This document shows positions 1 to 5,721 of a DNA stretch of 5,721 nt, piece after piece. A program made the translations under genes and the position numbers. The DNA comes from Halobacteriales archaeon (GTDB lineage: Archaea > Halobacteriota > Halobacteria > Halobacteriales > Hikarchaeaceae), in assembly GCA_029941175.1 (NCBI GenBank), contig JAPYRM010000059.1:1-5721 (forward strand), written 5' to 3'. Numbering within the stretch: the first letter of the stretch is position 1; every line of letters starts with the position of its first letter. Under the pieces are notes generated by a model that did no database searches, was not told the origin of the DNA, and saw only the letters and a program-made list of their open reading frames with translations.

Positions 1-919
1 CCATCGCTCTGAGGTTTATGGACACATCATTAATCGGGGTAGGTGGGGTTCCTACCAATACCGCTGTTCCCGATGTGGCTAATGATGCAACGGCCTGTTC
101 GAATACCCTTGGATGTCCAACCATGTCGAAAGTATAATTCGCCCCGCCTCCTGTAATCTCCCTTATCCGTTCTACTGGATCTTCTTCCATGGAATTAATA
201 GTATTAGTTGCACCCATTTTTAACGCAATGTCAAACTTGCTAGGGACCACGTCTACCACAATTATTTCTGTAGCGCCCCTTAAAACTGCACCTTGAACTC
301 CACTGAGTCCTACTCCTCCTGCCCCAAATATGACCACAGAAGATCCTGGTTCTATATCTGCTGCATTTGCCACCGCACCCACTCCTGTAAAAATACCACA
401 ACCTAACAACGTGGCTTGCTCAAGTGGAATTTGTTCATTGATTTTTATCGCAACTTCTTGTGTCACATTGGTATATTCGGTAAACGACGAAACCCCATGA
501 TAGTGATAATATGGGTCTCCATTACTTCCTTTAAAACTAGTCCCCCCCGTTCTTAGTGTTCCCTTCGATTGTCTTCTACTCAGACATAAATTGGATTTCC
601 CAATTCTACACCGTATACATTTCCCACATGCTATTCTCCCAAGAACTACATGATCTCCCACTTCAACTGTTGTCACTTCATCACCAATTGCAGCAACAAT
701 TCCTGCACCTTCATGGCCCAAAACCACCGGTTTTGGTTCTCCGGTTTCCCCCACGACACAAGAAACATCTGTATGACATAAGCTCGCAGCTTCAATTTTA
801 ACGAGAACTTCTTCTCCTATTGGTTCTGACACATCAATCATCTCTATTTTTGCAGGTAGGTCTCCTAAAAAATCATGACTTTCAGTAGGTTCATGCAATA
901 CTGCTGCTTTCGATTCCAT
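1..919 (-). CDS. Zinc-dependent alcohol dehydrogenase (MDR family, class III-like), C-terminus cut by window edge
   Basis: Oxidises an alcohol to an aldehyde (or the reverse) with a nicotinamide cofactor, in the cytoplasm. Reading from 919 gives 306 uninterrupted codons to the left edge; the family is about 360-380 residues, so roughly 60-70 are missing. Visible residues: catalytic-zinc ligands C48 (in CHTD), H69-E70 (in GHEGAG) and C174; structural-zinc cysteines C98, C101, C104 and C112; Rossmann motif GAGGVG at 199-204; and D223 at the end of the second strand, which favours NAD over NADP. The opening MESKAAVLHEP is a typical family start, so ATG 919 is preferred although the frame stays open upstream. 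There is no Shine-Dalgarno, but a TATA-like box about 28 bases upstream suggests a leaderless message. A run of seven C on the plus strand (542-548) is read through in frame. The substrate cannot be told: formaldehyde-adduct, mycothiol-type and general alcohol dehydrogenases share these motifs. Confidence 0.93.
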   Translation of the reverse strand, partial: MESKAAVLHEPTESHDFLGDLPAKIEMIDVSEPIGEEVLVKIEAASLCHTDVSCVVGETGEPKPVVLGHEGAGIVAAIGDEVTTVEVGDHVVLGRIACGKCIRCRIGKSNLCLSRRQSKGTLRTGGTSFKGSNGDPYYHYHGVSSFTEYTNVTQEVAIKINEQIPLEQATLLGCGIFTGVGAVANAADIEPGSSVVIFGAGGVGLSGVQGAVLRGATEIIVVDVVPSKFDIALKMGATNTINSMEEDPVERIREITGGGANYTFDMVGHPRVFEQAVASLATSGTAVLVGTPPTPINDVSINLRAM

Positions 920-942
920 ATGATACCGAGCCTTCGCTAAAC

Positions 943-954
943 AATATATCTTTT
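943..954 (-). promoter_or_regulatory. Putative archaeal TATA box for the alcohol dehydrogenase gene
   Basis: On the minus strand this reads AAAAGATATATT, a purine-rich (BRE-like) stretch running into a TATA-like core. Its centre is about 28 bases upstream of ATG 919. With the usual archaeal spacing of about 25 bases, transcription would begin at or within a few bases of the start codon, giving a leaderless transcript. This agrees with the absence of a Shine-Dalgarno. It is inferred from position and composition only. Confidence 0.45.
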
Positions 955-988
955 GAGATTTTCTCCGCCATTTCTTGCATCGCCACCC

Positions 989-999
989 GAAAATATTTT
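989..999 (+). promoter_or_regulatory. Putative archaeal TATA box for the class IV aminotransferase gene
   Basis: The sequence GAAAATATTTT stands out as AT-rich within a GC-richer stretch. It lies about 35 bases upstream of ATG 1029, predicting transcription from around 1020 and a leader of under 10 bases. Because it lies downstream of the earlier in-frame ATG at 975, it argues against that start and for 1029. It sits about 45 bases from the oppositely directed TATA-like box of the dehydrogenase, so the two promoters are divergent and close enough to share a regulator. No clear operator was seen. Confidence 0.4.
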
Positions 1000-1028
1000 G
1001 CTTCCCCGTTGTCAGACACAAACGTAGA

Positions 1029-1952
1029 ATGAATCAAAATAGGGAAAAACCCGATCTCTTCATGTATTTCGATGGAGATTATCTTCTTGAGTCCCAACCC
1101 CTTTTCGGCGTATCTGATACTGCACAAATGTGGGGTTATAGCGTTAGTGATACAATTCGAACCTTTGGGAAAAGACTACATGGGGCATCCGATCACATTT
1201 CTCGCCTCGTCAATTCATGCTCTGAGGCGAATATAGATTTTGACATCTCCCCCTCAGATGTCCAAACTATCCTGTCACATTTAGTGGAAAAAAACATTCC
1301 TCTGGTAACACCAGAAGACGAATTCTTAATTATCATTTATGTTATAGGAAATTGGACTTTCAACCTTCCTACCGCTAGCGATTATCCCCCATCTCGTTTG
1401 CTCATACACTGCTCTACAATCAATTTCACAGAACATGCCAAATTCTTCACTGAAGGTCAAAAGGTAAGAACCTCTACTATCAAACAAATTCCTTCAGAAT
1501 CTCTACCCGCAACAATCAAACATAGATCTAGAATGCATTTCGTAATAGCCGACAAAGAGGCAAAGTCCATAGAATCAGATGCATCACCTTTGCTTCTAGA
1601 CTATAATGAAAATATTTCAGAAAGCATCTATGCAAATTTTTTCATAGTTAAAAACAATACCATCCAAACACCACCTATACAAAATATCTTGCCCGGTATC
1701 ACTAGGAAAAAAATCATCACTTTGGCCAAACAGATAGGATTGGGCATTGAGGAAAAACATTTAACATTAGAAGATGCCTACTCTGCAGAAGAAGCATTTT
1801 TTACTTCCACTTCTAGAATAATAACTCCCATTTCTTCCATTGACGGAATCTCCATAGGAGATGCCATCCCCGGAGAACTGACTCAAAAATTACTCATGGA
1901 GTACAGTAAGAACGTCGGTGTAGATATTGTAGATCAGTTCTTAAGAAATTAA
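1029..1952 (+). CDS. Class IV (fold-type IV) PLP-dependent aminotransferase, IlvE / D-amino-acid transaminase-like
   Basis: Transfers an amino group between an amino acid and a 2-oxo acid using pyridoxal phosphate. The most likely role is branched-chain amino acid transamination, but D-amino-acid transaminase and aminodeoxychorismate lyase share the fold. The 307 residues match the usual length of about 290-310. Landmarks are: an N-terminal FDGDYL strand (14-19); R59 in DHISRL, where the family keeps an arginine contacting the cofactor phosphate; K164 in TIKHRSR, the probable Schiff-base lysine; E198 and N203 in ESIYANFF, matching the family's E..TSN.F signature; LPGITR at 221-226, with T225-R226 of the phosphate cup; and TSTSRIITPI at 259-268. 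A start at 975 would add 18 residues (MHRHPKIFCF...) unlike the family and would lie upstream of the probable TATA box. ATG 1062 (MYFDG) is a possible alternative. The gene is divergent from the dehydrogenase and convergent with the transporter. Substrate specificity is not visible. Confidence 0.88.
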   Translation: MNQNREKPDLFMYFDGDYLLESQPLFGVSDTAQMWGYSVSDTIRTFGKRLHGASDHISRLVNSCSEANIDFDISPSDVQTILSHLVEKNIPLVTPEDEFLIIIYVIGNWTFNLPTASDYPPSRLLIHCSTINFTEHAKFFTEGQKVRTSTIKQIPSESLPATIKHRSRMHFVIADKEAKSIESDASPLLLDYNENISESIYANFFIVKNNTIQTPPIQNILPGITRKKIITLAKQIGLGIEEKHLTLEDAYSAEEAFFTSTSRIITPISSIDGISIGDAIPGELTQKLLMEYSKNVGVDIVDQFLRN

Positions 1953-1968
1953 ATCAATTGACCACAAA
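1953..1968. other. Convergent intergenic gap without a visible terminator
   Basis: Only 16 bases separate the stop codons of the plus-strand aminotransferase and the minus-strand transporter. There is no oligo-T run on either strand and no hairpin, so the transcripts probably overlap at their 3' ends and each terminates inside the other gene. Confidence 0.5.
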
Positions 1969-2874
1969 TTACTGCATCGAAGAAAGCAGAACTACACCTG
2001 CAATTATCATTACCGTCCCTATAATGAATCCCCTTGTAATTCTTTCAACATCTTTCAATACACTTGCAGCAACTATCGCTGTGAATAAGGGCGCCGTTCC
2101 TAGTATGGGATCTGCAACAGAAACTGGAGCTCTAATTAAAGCTTCATAAAGAGTAAACATAGCTAAGAAAACACACACACCGCTTAACCCGAAATTCTGA
2201 TAACTTTCTCTATTTCCCATAGCTAGTTCCCTGCCTTTTCCTACTGCCAATCCATATATTCCCACGGCAATTACTGCTGCAAGGTCGTTAATAGCGAGAG
2301 CTTGAATGGCAGTAATTGCAGCATCTTCCATAAACCCAAATTTTCTAATGACATTCCCGATAGCAAATGCCACTGCTGCAAAAAGAGGAAACACTATGTC
2401 ACTTCTTTTCCAACCAATAATGTTCCCACTCTTAGATCTTGTTATAAACACAACACCCATCATTATCAAAACCACTCCAATCATTCCCGGCACTGTCATA
2501 TTTTCTCCAAGCCACACAACTGCCAACAATACCACAAAAAGAGGACGAGAATTTGTAATGGTTGCACAAACGCTAGCCCCCATTCGATCTATTCCTTTGT
2601 AATAACTAAGCTGCCCCATCGCTGCTGCAATCACTCCTGCAAAAACAAAAAGCAATATTGTGGGAATCGAAATTCCTTCCATCATCCCTTTTCCATTTGT
2701 AATAACTATCAATACAGCCCAAGCAAGCACAGTTCGAACCACGAGCGTTTGGAATGTGTTTTGCATCCAAGTCCCTCCACCCTCTAGACCCCGTTTCGCA
2801 AATATGGGATCAATCCCTCTGAAAAAGGCACATGAAATTGCAAGAACGTAAAATTCAATAGAAAGCAATACCAT
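1969..2874 (-). CDS. EamA/DMT-superfamily 10-TM transporter
   Basis: Integral membrane protein of the drug/metabolite transporter superfamily; members export or import amino acids, sugars, nucleosides or other metabolites. The 301 residues hold about ten hydrophobic segments in two EamA repeats. Repeat 1 (about 3-145) ends with the signature run from YYKGIDRMGAS (91-101) through SRPLF (109-113) and WLGE (121-124) to GVVLIMMGVVF (133-143). Repeat 2 (about 158-298) mirrors it: LYEALIRAPVSVADP (242-256), APLFTAIVAA (261-270), then GTVMIIAGVVLL (286-297); the repeat 1 glutamate is matched by KDVE (274-277). ATG 2874 is the earliest start, since an in-frame TAG lies just upstream. The gene follows rqcH on the same strand after 54 bases, so co-transcription is possible, though it may have its own promoter. 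Its stop lies 16 bases from the stop of the convergent aminotransferase. The substrate cannot be read from the sequence; an amino acid or related metabolite is only a guess. Confidence 0.9.
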   Translation of the reverse strand: MVLLSIEFYVLAISCAFFRGIDPIFAKRGLEGGGTWMQNTFQTLVVRTVLAWAVLIVITNGKGMMEGISIPTILLFVFAGVIAAAMGQLSYYKGIDRMGASVCATITNSRPLFVVLLAVVWLGENMTVPGMIGVVLIMMGVVFITRSKSGNIIGWKRSDIVFPLFAAVAFAIGNVIRKFGFMEDAAITAIQALAINDLAAVIAVGIYGLAVGKGRELAMGNRESYQNFGLSGVCVFLAMFTLYEALIRAPVSVADPILGTAPLFTAIVAASVLKDVERITRGFIIGTVMIIAGVVLLSSMQ

Positions 2875-2901
2875 TCGATGCTAGTCGGAGGTAGTCTTTC
2901 A

Positions 2902-2913
2902 GCATAGATATGC
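2902..2913 (-). promoter_or_regulatory. Possible TATA box / short inverted repeat before the EamA transporter
   Basis: Within the 54 bases between the rqcH stop and the transporter start, GCATA and TATGC form a 5-base inverted repeat around GA. Its AT core is about 33 bases upstream of ATG 2874. It could be a TATA element giving the transporter its own start, or a small operator. The transporter has no Shine-Dalgarno (the mRNA reads CCTCC, not GGAGG), which fits a short-leader transcript better than translation from a long polycistronic message. The site is short and could be chance. Confidence 0.28.
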
Positions 2914-2928
2914 CGATGCAGTATTTTT

Positions 2929-4989
2929 TCACTCTATCATTGTGCTATTTCCTGCCGGTATTAGCTGAGATATCTCGTCTGGACCTGTGATTTTTCTAAC
3001 AAACGTCCCATCCCGAAAACTCTCGCAGAAATAACGATAAATCTTTTTAGCAACATCTTCTCGCGAAAACTGACCTGGCTCTATCTCTATCGATATAACT
3101 GATCTTGGGATTACTGCTGAAGGTGGTCCCCCGATTACCCTAGTTTCTGGAGCGCATGTGACTCCTATCGCAAAACCAATTTCCATATTTCTAAAATAAG
3201 TCCGTTCACCCCGAACAACAAAAGATCCTTTAGTCAGGTATTCCCCACTTTCTGGAGTCTTACTAATTTGATCTTTAGTAACCATATAAACGTCATCTGT
3301 TCGGCGACCCTCTTTCCATACAGACGAACACGATAGTGCGAATTTTGCGGCTTCGAGTAGATTTTTTTCTGGTATTTCTATTTCCTTTGGAGATTCTCCT
3401 GGCTCGAAGGCCTTTAAAATAGTAATTGGTGCTCCTGGAGTTTGTGTATGGAATATTCTATCCCCTTTAGATATGTATTTCTTTACCAGTTCTTCATTTT
3501 GATCTGCATTTTTCCCACTTATAATCAAAAACCCGTCTGAACTTCTAAACCATCGAAACCGATCAAACCAATATTTGGATTTTTTTATCGGTATGGAAGT
3601 CCGGGATAGCCAATTATTCTGTATCTTCATTTCTGCCCCCGTGCCCCTTTCCAAATCCGATTTATTTTTATCGGTTTTTGCTTTATTGAGCTCCTCATTT
3701 ATCACCGAAATAGCATCTTTTGCCCTTGCATATTTCCCCTCAATTTTTTTTGCAAGATTGTAATTCAAACTCGCATTTTGCTCGATATTTTTCCACGGAT
3801 CAATAACAATTTTGATCCCTCCAATCCGAACTTCAACTATTTTTTCTATCTGATTCATCCCAATTAATTCCACAATTTTAGACCTCTCTGATGCTTCCAT
3901 TCTCTTTCCAATCTGTTCAAATTCTTCCCCCTTTTCTAAACCCTGACAGATCTCTTCCATTATCTCTTCAACAACACCATAATTTGAATACAGTAGTTCT
4001 ACACCCCCTCTGATCGATCGAGCTTCTTGTGAAAATTGTTTGAGAGCACTTTTCTGAGATGCTATAATTCGTTCATATCTATCTAATACTTCTTCACCAA
4101 CTTCTTCATTTTCGTCTGAGATTTCTAACTTCCCATCTGAAAAGTAATTATCTATTGCAGAATTGAACGTATCAAATGTATCGTAGTCTAAATGCTCATA
4201 CAATGCTAGCGAAAATGGGGTGACATCCACTTCAACTTCTTCTTCATAATATATTCTTGGTTGGATTTTTCCATTTTTTATTTTATCGCCTATTTTCGTT
4301 ATTTCTTCATAGATTCTCTCATAGTCTGATTGAGCCGCCGAAGAAATCAAACATTGTTTTTCCACCGATGAACGAAGACAAATCTCTTCCGCATACGTAC
4401 CTCCGAAATTTATTTGAGTTGCAAGACTTCTAACCAAATCAGATTCAGAAGTGTCCATTAAATCCACAAATGAACCATAATCTAGTGCGAACGGGTCAAC
4501 CCGGGGCGGGGGGAATTCAAAATCTTTTCCCGAAGCAACCGTTCGAGAATGAAGTCTCACAGTTCTTAGACATTCATACACTTTATTATCTTCACCCACG
4601 ATGGACAAATTACCATCTCCAAATAATTCTGCAACAACCAATATTTCATTTTCTCTTCCTTCAAAAATAATTTTTAAAACTCTATCAAACCCATATTGTT
4701 CAATCCCCTTCAAACGTTTCCCCCGCAATTTACTCCTCAATTTCATAGCAAAATCGATCGCTTTATCTGGTGCTTTTGGAACGTTATCTATCGCAGCAAA
4801 ATGGATGCTTTTTGTGTTTCCAATTCCTACCAGAAGTTCATTTCTTCCAATCCCCGGTTTCCGCATTCTAAACCGCACCAATTCTTTTCCATAACAGTAC
4901 GATTTATCAAAAATAGACCCTTTATATGCTTCAAATTCTCGTACAAGAGATCGAATATCAACACCAGATATCTCTCTTTTTGGATCCAT
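2929..4989 (-). CDS. rqcH: RqcH (archaeal NEMF/Rqc2 homologue, NFACT family)
   Basis: Ribosome quality control factor. Homologues bind the 50S subunit with an obstructed peptidyl-tRNA after ribosome splitting and, in bacteria, recruit tRNA-Ala to add C-terminal alanine tails that mark the stalled product for degradation. The 686 residues (numbered from ATG 4989) have the archaeal layout. NFACT-N covers about 1-190, with the conserved Asp-Arg pair at 102-103 (FDRVLKI) that bacterial RqcH needs for tailing. A region rich in Glu/Lys follows, with coiled-coil segments near 300-330 and 418-446. NFACT-R (formerly DUF814) begins around KYWFDRFRWFRSSDGFLI (472-489) and runs through NADQNEELVKKY to ISKTPESGEYLTKGSF (575-590). 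The C-terminal tail has VIGGPPSAV (618-626) and an IPAGNS end motif. A longer reading from TTG 5016 adds nine residues but places the Shine-Dalgarno inside the gene, so ATG 4989 is preferred. It follows elp3 by 72 bases, suggesting a shared transcript. Confidence 0.93.
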   Translation of the reverse strand: MDPKREISGVDIRSLVREFEAYKGSIFDKSYCYGKELVRFRMRKPGIGRNELLVGIGNTKSIHFAAIDNVPKAPDKAIDFAMKLRSKLRGKRLKGIEQYGFDRVLKIIFEGRENEILVVAELFGDGNLSIVGEDNKVYECLRTVRLHSRTVASGKDFEFPPPRVDPFALDYGSFVDLMDTSESDLVRSLATQINFGGTYAEEICLRSSVEKQCLISSAAQSDYERIYEEITKIGDKIKNGKIQPRIYYEEEVEVDVTPFSLALYEHLDYDTFDTFNSAIDNYFSDGKLEISDENEEVGEEVLDRYERIIASQKSALKQFSQEARSIRGGVELLYSNYGVVEEIMEEICQGLEKGEEFEQIGKRMEASERSKIVELIGMNQIEKIVEVRIGGIKIVIDPWKNIEQNASLNYNLAKKIEGKYARAKDAISVINEELNKAKTDKNKSDLERGTGAEMKIQNNWLSRTSIPIKKSKYWFDRFRWFRSSDGFLIISGKNADQNEELVKKYISKGDRIFHTQTPGAPITILKAFEPGESPKEIEIPEKNLLEAAKFALSCSSVWKEGRRTDDVYMVTKDQISKTPESGEYLTKGSFVVRGERTYFRNMEIGFAIGVTCAPETRVIGGPPSAVIPRSVISIEIEPGQFSREDVAKKIYRYFCESFRDGTFVRKITGPDEISQLIPAGNSTMIE

Positions 4990-4994
4990 GACCT

Positions 4995-5000
4995 CTCCTC
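4995..5000 (-). promoter_or_regulatory. Shine-Dalgarno of rqcH
   Basis: On the minus strand GAGGAG lies five bases before ATG 4989. It is part of a longer purine-rich stretch, GAGGAGAGGT, complementary to the 3' end of 16S rRNA. It decides the start of rqcH at 4989 rather than the TTG at 5016. It is the only convincing Shine-Dalgarno among the four starts visible in the window. Confidence 0.7.
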
Positions 5001-5053
5001 GGAGATTAACAAACAAATCCCTATCGTTGTACTCAAAGTTTAATGCAACTTCT

Positions 5054-5062
5054 AATAAATTT
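5054..5062 (-). promoter_or_regulatory. Weak candidate TATA element between elp3 and rqcH
   Basis: AAATTTATT on the minus strand overlaps the last base of the elp3 stop codon and lies about 68 bases before ATG 4989. Used as a promoter it would give rqcH a leader of about 40 bases, long enough to carry the Shine-Dalgarno. The alternative, that rqcH is simply read through from elp3, is equally consistent. AT-rich 9-mers are common here, so this is weak. Confidence 0.2.
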
Positions 5063-5721
5063 CAACATAACCATTTAGAGACGTATGGCCCATCTTGATA
5101 ATATCCCAATTTTTGTTTGTAGTATTCCCTCGCCCCGATACCTGCAAGAACTGCAATTTTGTTATAACCTGCATCCATTGTCATCTCCTCTGCCTTTTCC
5201 ATTAACGCCCTTCCATGTCCTTTATGCTGAAACCCATTCTTCCATTCTCCCGGGCCTATTTTCTCTCCACGTTCTATGAGGCCTATCTCATTCCCATATA
5301 CTTTGAGCTCTCGCAAAATTCCTGCATCTTTTAATTCCAAACGCGCAGGTGTTTCTGAAAATCTCAAACGACAAAAACCAACTAGAATATCTTGGTCAAA
5401 ATCTTCTATACTAATAAAGTCCTCAATCCCTCCTGCAGCCTCATACTCTAATACCTTCATCTCAAGATTTTGAGGTGTTTTTGAGTTCAATCCGGCCTCT
5501 CTACACCGAATACACTTGCAAGACTTTCCTGTTGATTTCATATGCTCTAACGCCAATTGACGAAGGTTAGACTTCCAAACCCCTGCTTCAATAAAATTAG
5601 CTGGAATATCTCGTTGCACTCTCTGCAATCTGACATATCTAGGAATCATTGATTTCACTTCCGCAACTAATCTCGCCGCTTTCTCATTGTCTAATGGTTC
5701 ATGTTCTTTTCTTTTCCACCT
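5062..5721 (-). CDS. elp3: Elp3, C-terminal part (tRNA wobble-uridine modification enzyme; N-terminus beyond window)
   Basis: Elp3 combines a radical-SAM domain with a GNAT acetyl-CoA domain and makes the carboxymethyl precursor at C5 of wobble U34 in tRNA. In archaea it acts without the other Elongator subunits. The frame is open from the right edge for 219 codons to TGA at 5062; the family is about 500-550 residues, so the radical-SAM core with its CxxxCxxC motif lies outside. Numbering from the edge, residues 1-60 hold the linker run with IPRYVRLQRVQRDIP and the KSNLRQL block. C68, C70 and C73 (CKCIRCRE) form the conserved cysteine cluster, believed to bind zinc between domains. The GNAT domain covers about 112-219: RELKVYG (137-143), the acetyl-CoA loop QHKGHG (165-170) and GIGAREYY (194-201). 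The fragment can also be read from GTG 5658, but the upstream residues RWKRKEHEPLDNEKAARLVAE continue the Elp3 pattern, so that is not the real start. rqcH follows 72 bases downstream. Confidence 0.93.
   Translation of the reverse strand, partial: RWKRKEHEPLDNEKAARLVAEVKSMIPRYVRLQRVQRDIPANFIEAGVWKSNLRQLALEHMKSTGKSCKCIRCREAGLNSKTPQNLEMKVLEYEAAGGIEDFISIEDFDQDILVGFCRLRFSETPARLELKDAGILRELKVYGNEIGLIERGEKIGPGEWKNGFQHKGHGRALMEKAEEMTMDAGYNKIAVLAGIGAREYYKQKLGYYQDGPYVSKWLC

Noticed and set aside
1..919. The left 900 bases at first seemed to lack a long gene, as if the dehydrogenase were broken, perhaps at the seven-C run at 542-548.
   Set aside because: Codon-by-codon reading of the minus strand from 919 gives 306 uninterrupted codons through the run to the edge, with all zinc and nucleotide-binding residues in place. 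It is simply cut by the window.
975..1028. ATG 975 as the start of the aminotransferase.
   Set aside because: The extra 18 residues do not match the family, and the probable TATA box (989-999) would lie inside the gene.
891..1127. A 78-codon minus-strand reading frame over the divergent promoters and the 5' end of the aminotransferase.
   Set aside because: It overlaps both real gene starts and the TATA-like boxes and has no family resemblance. It is best explained as a shadow frame.
2302..2787. A 161-codon plus-strand frame, rich in His, Asn and Cys, opposite the transporter.
   Set aside because: The composition is what antisense of a hydrophobic membrane protein gene gives, and the minus-strand frame has clear EamA repeats. 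There is no promoter or ribosome site to support it.
4470..5043. Several plus-strand frames of 66-115 codons and a minus-strand 69-codon frame across the 5' part of rqcH.
   Set aside because: All lie opposite or out of frame with the conserved NFACT-N coding sequence and show low-complexity or Phe/Ser-rich translations typical of shadow frames.
1..5721. Search for CRISPR repeats, tRNA or rRNA genes, transposase genes, terminal inverted repeats and tandem repeats.
   Set aside because: By eye there are no regularly spaced direct repeats, no tRNA-like cloverleaf and no mobile-element genes. Nearly all sequence is accounted for by five coding regions with gaps of 16 to 109 bases.

Overview
The window reads as a piece of a low-GC (about 40% by eye) euryarchaeal genome. 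Three observations point to archaea. One gene encodes a full-length archaeal-type RqcH/NEMF ribosome quality control factor. Another encodes the C-terminal part of an archaeal Elp3. Several starts have an AT-rich TATA-like box 25-35 bases upstream and no Shine-Dalgarno, as expected for leaderless or short-leader archaeal transcripts. The RqcH C-terminal half resembles, from memory, the haloarchaeal/Thermoplasmatota form. With the low GC, a marine Thermoplasmatota (Marine Group II/III-like) origin is a reasonable guess, but it is not proven by anything here.

Layout, left to right. Bases 1-919 (minus) hold the N-terminal 306 codons of a zinc-dependent medium-chain alcohol dehydrogenase that runs off the left edge; its frame is open throughout. 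A 109-base divergent intergenic region (920-1028) carries one TATA-like box for each direction. Bases 1029-1952 (plus) encode a PLP fold-type IV (class IV) aminotransferase of the branched-chain/D-amino-acid transaminase family. It converges, with only 16 bases between stop codons, on a minus-strand EamA/DMT-family 10-helix transporter (1969-2874). Upstream of the transporter on the same strand lie rqcH (2929-4989) and the C-terminal 219 codons of elp3 (5062-5721), which runs off the right edge.

The minus-strand set elp3 - rqcH - transporter is closely spaced (72 and 54 bases) and may be one transcription unit. elp3 (wobble-uridine tRNA modification) and rqcH (rescue of stalled 50S-nascent chain complexes) both act on translation. 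rqcH is the only gene with a clear Shine-Dalgarno, as expected for an internal gene of an operon or one with a leader. The dehydrogenase and aminotransferase are metabolic genes arranged divergently. All genes look intact and none of the window is obviously mobile. I saw no RNA gene, CRISPR array, insertion sequence or phage gene, and I do not see a previously undescribed system; the content is ordinary archaeal housekeeping and metabolic genes.
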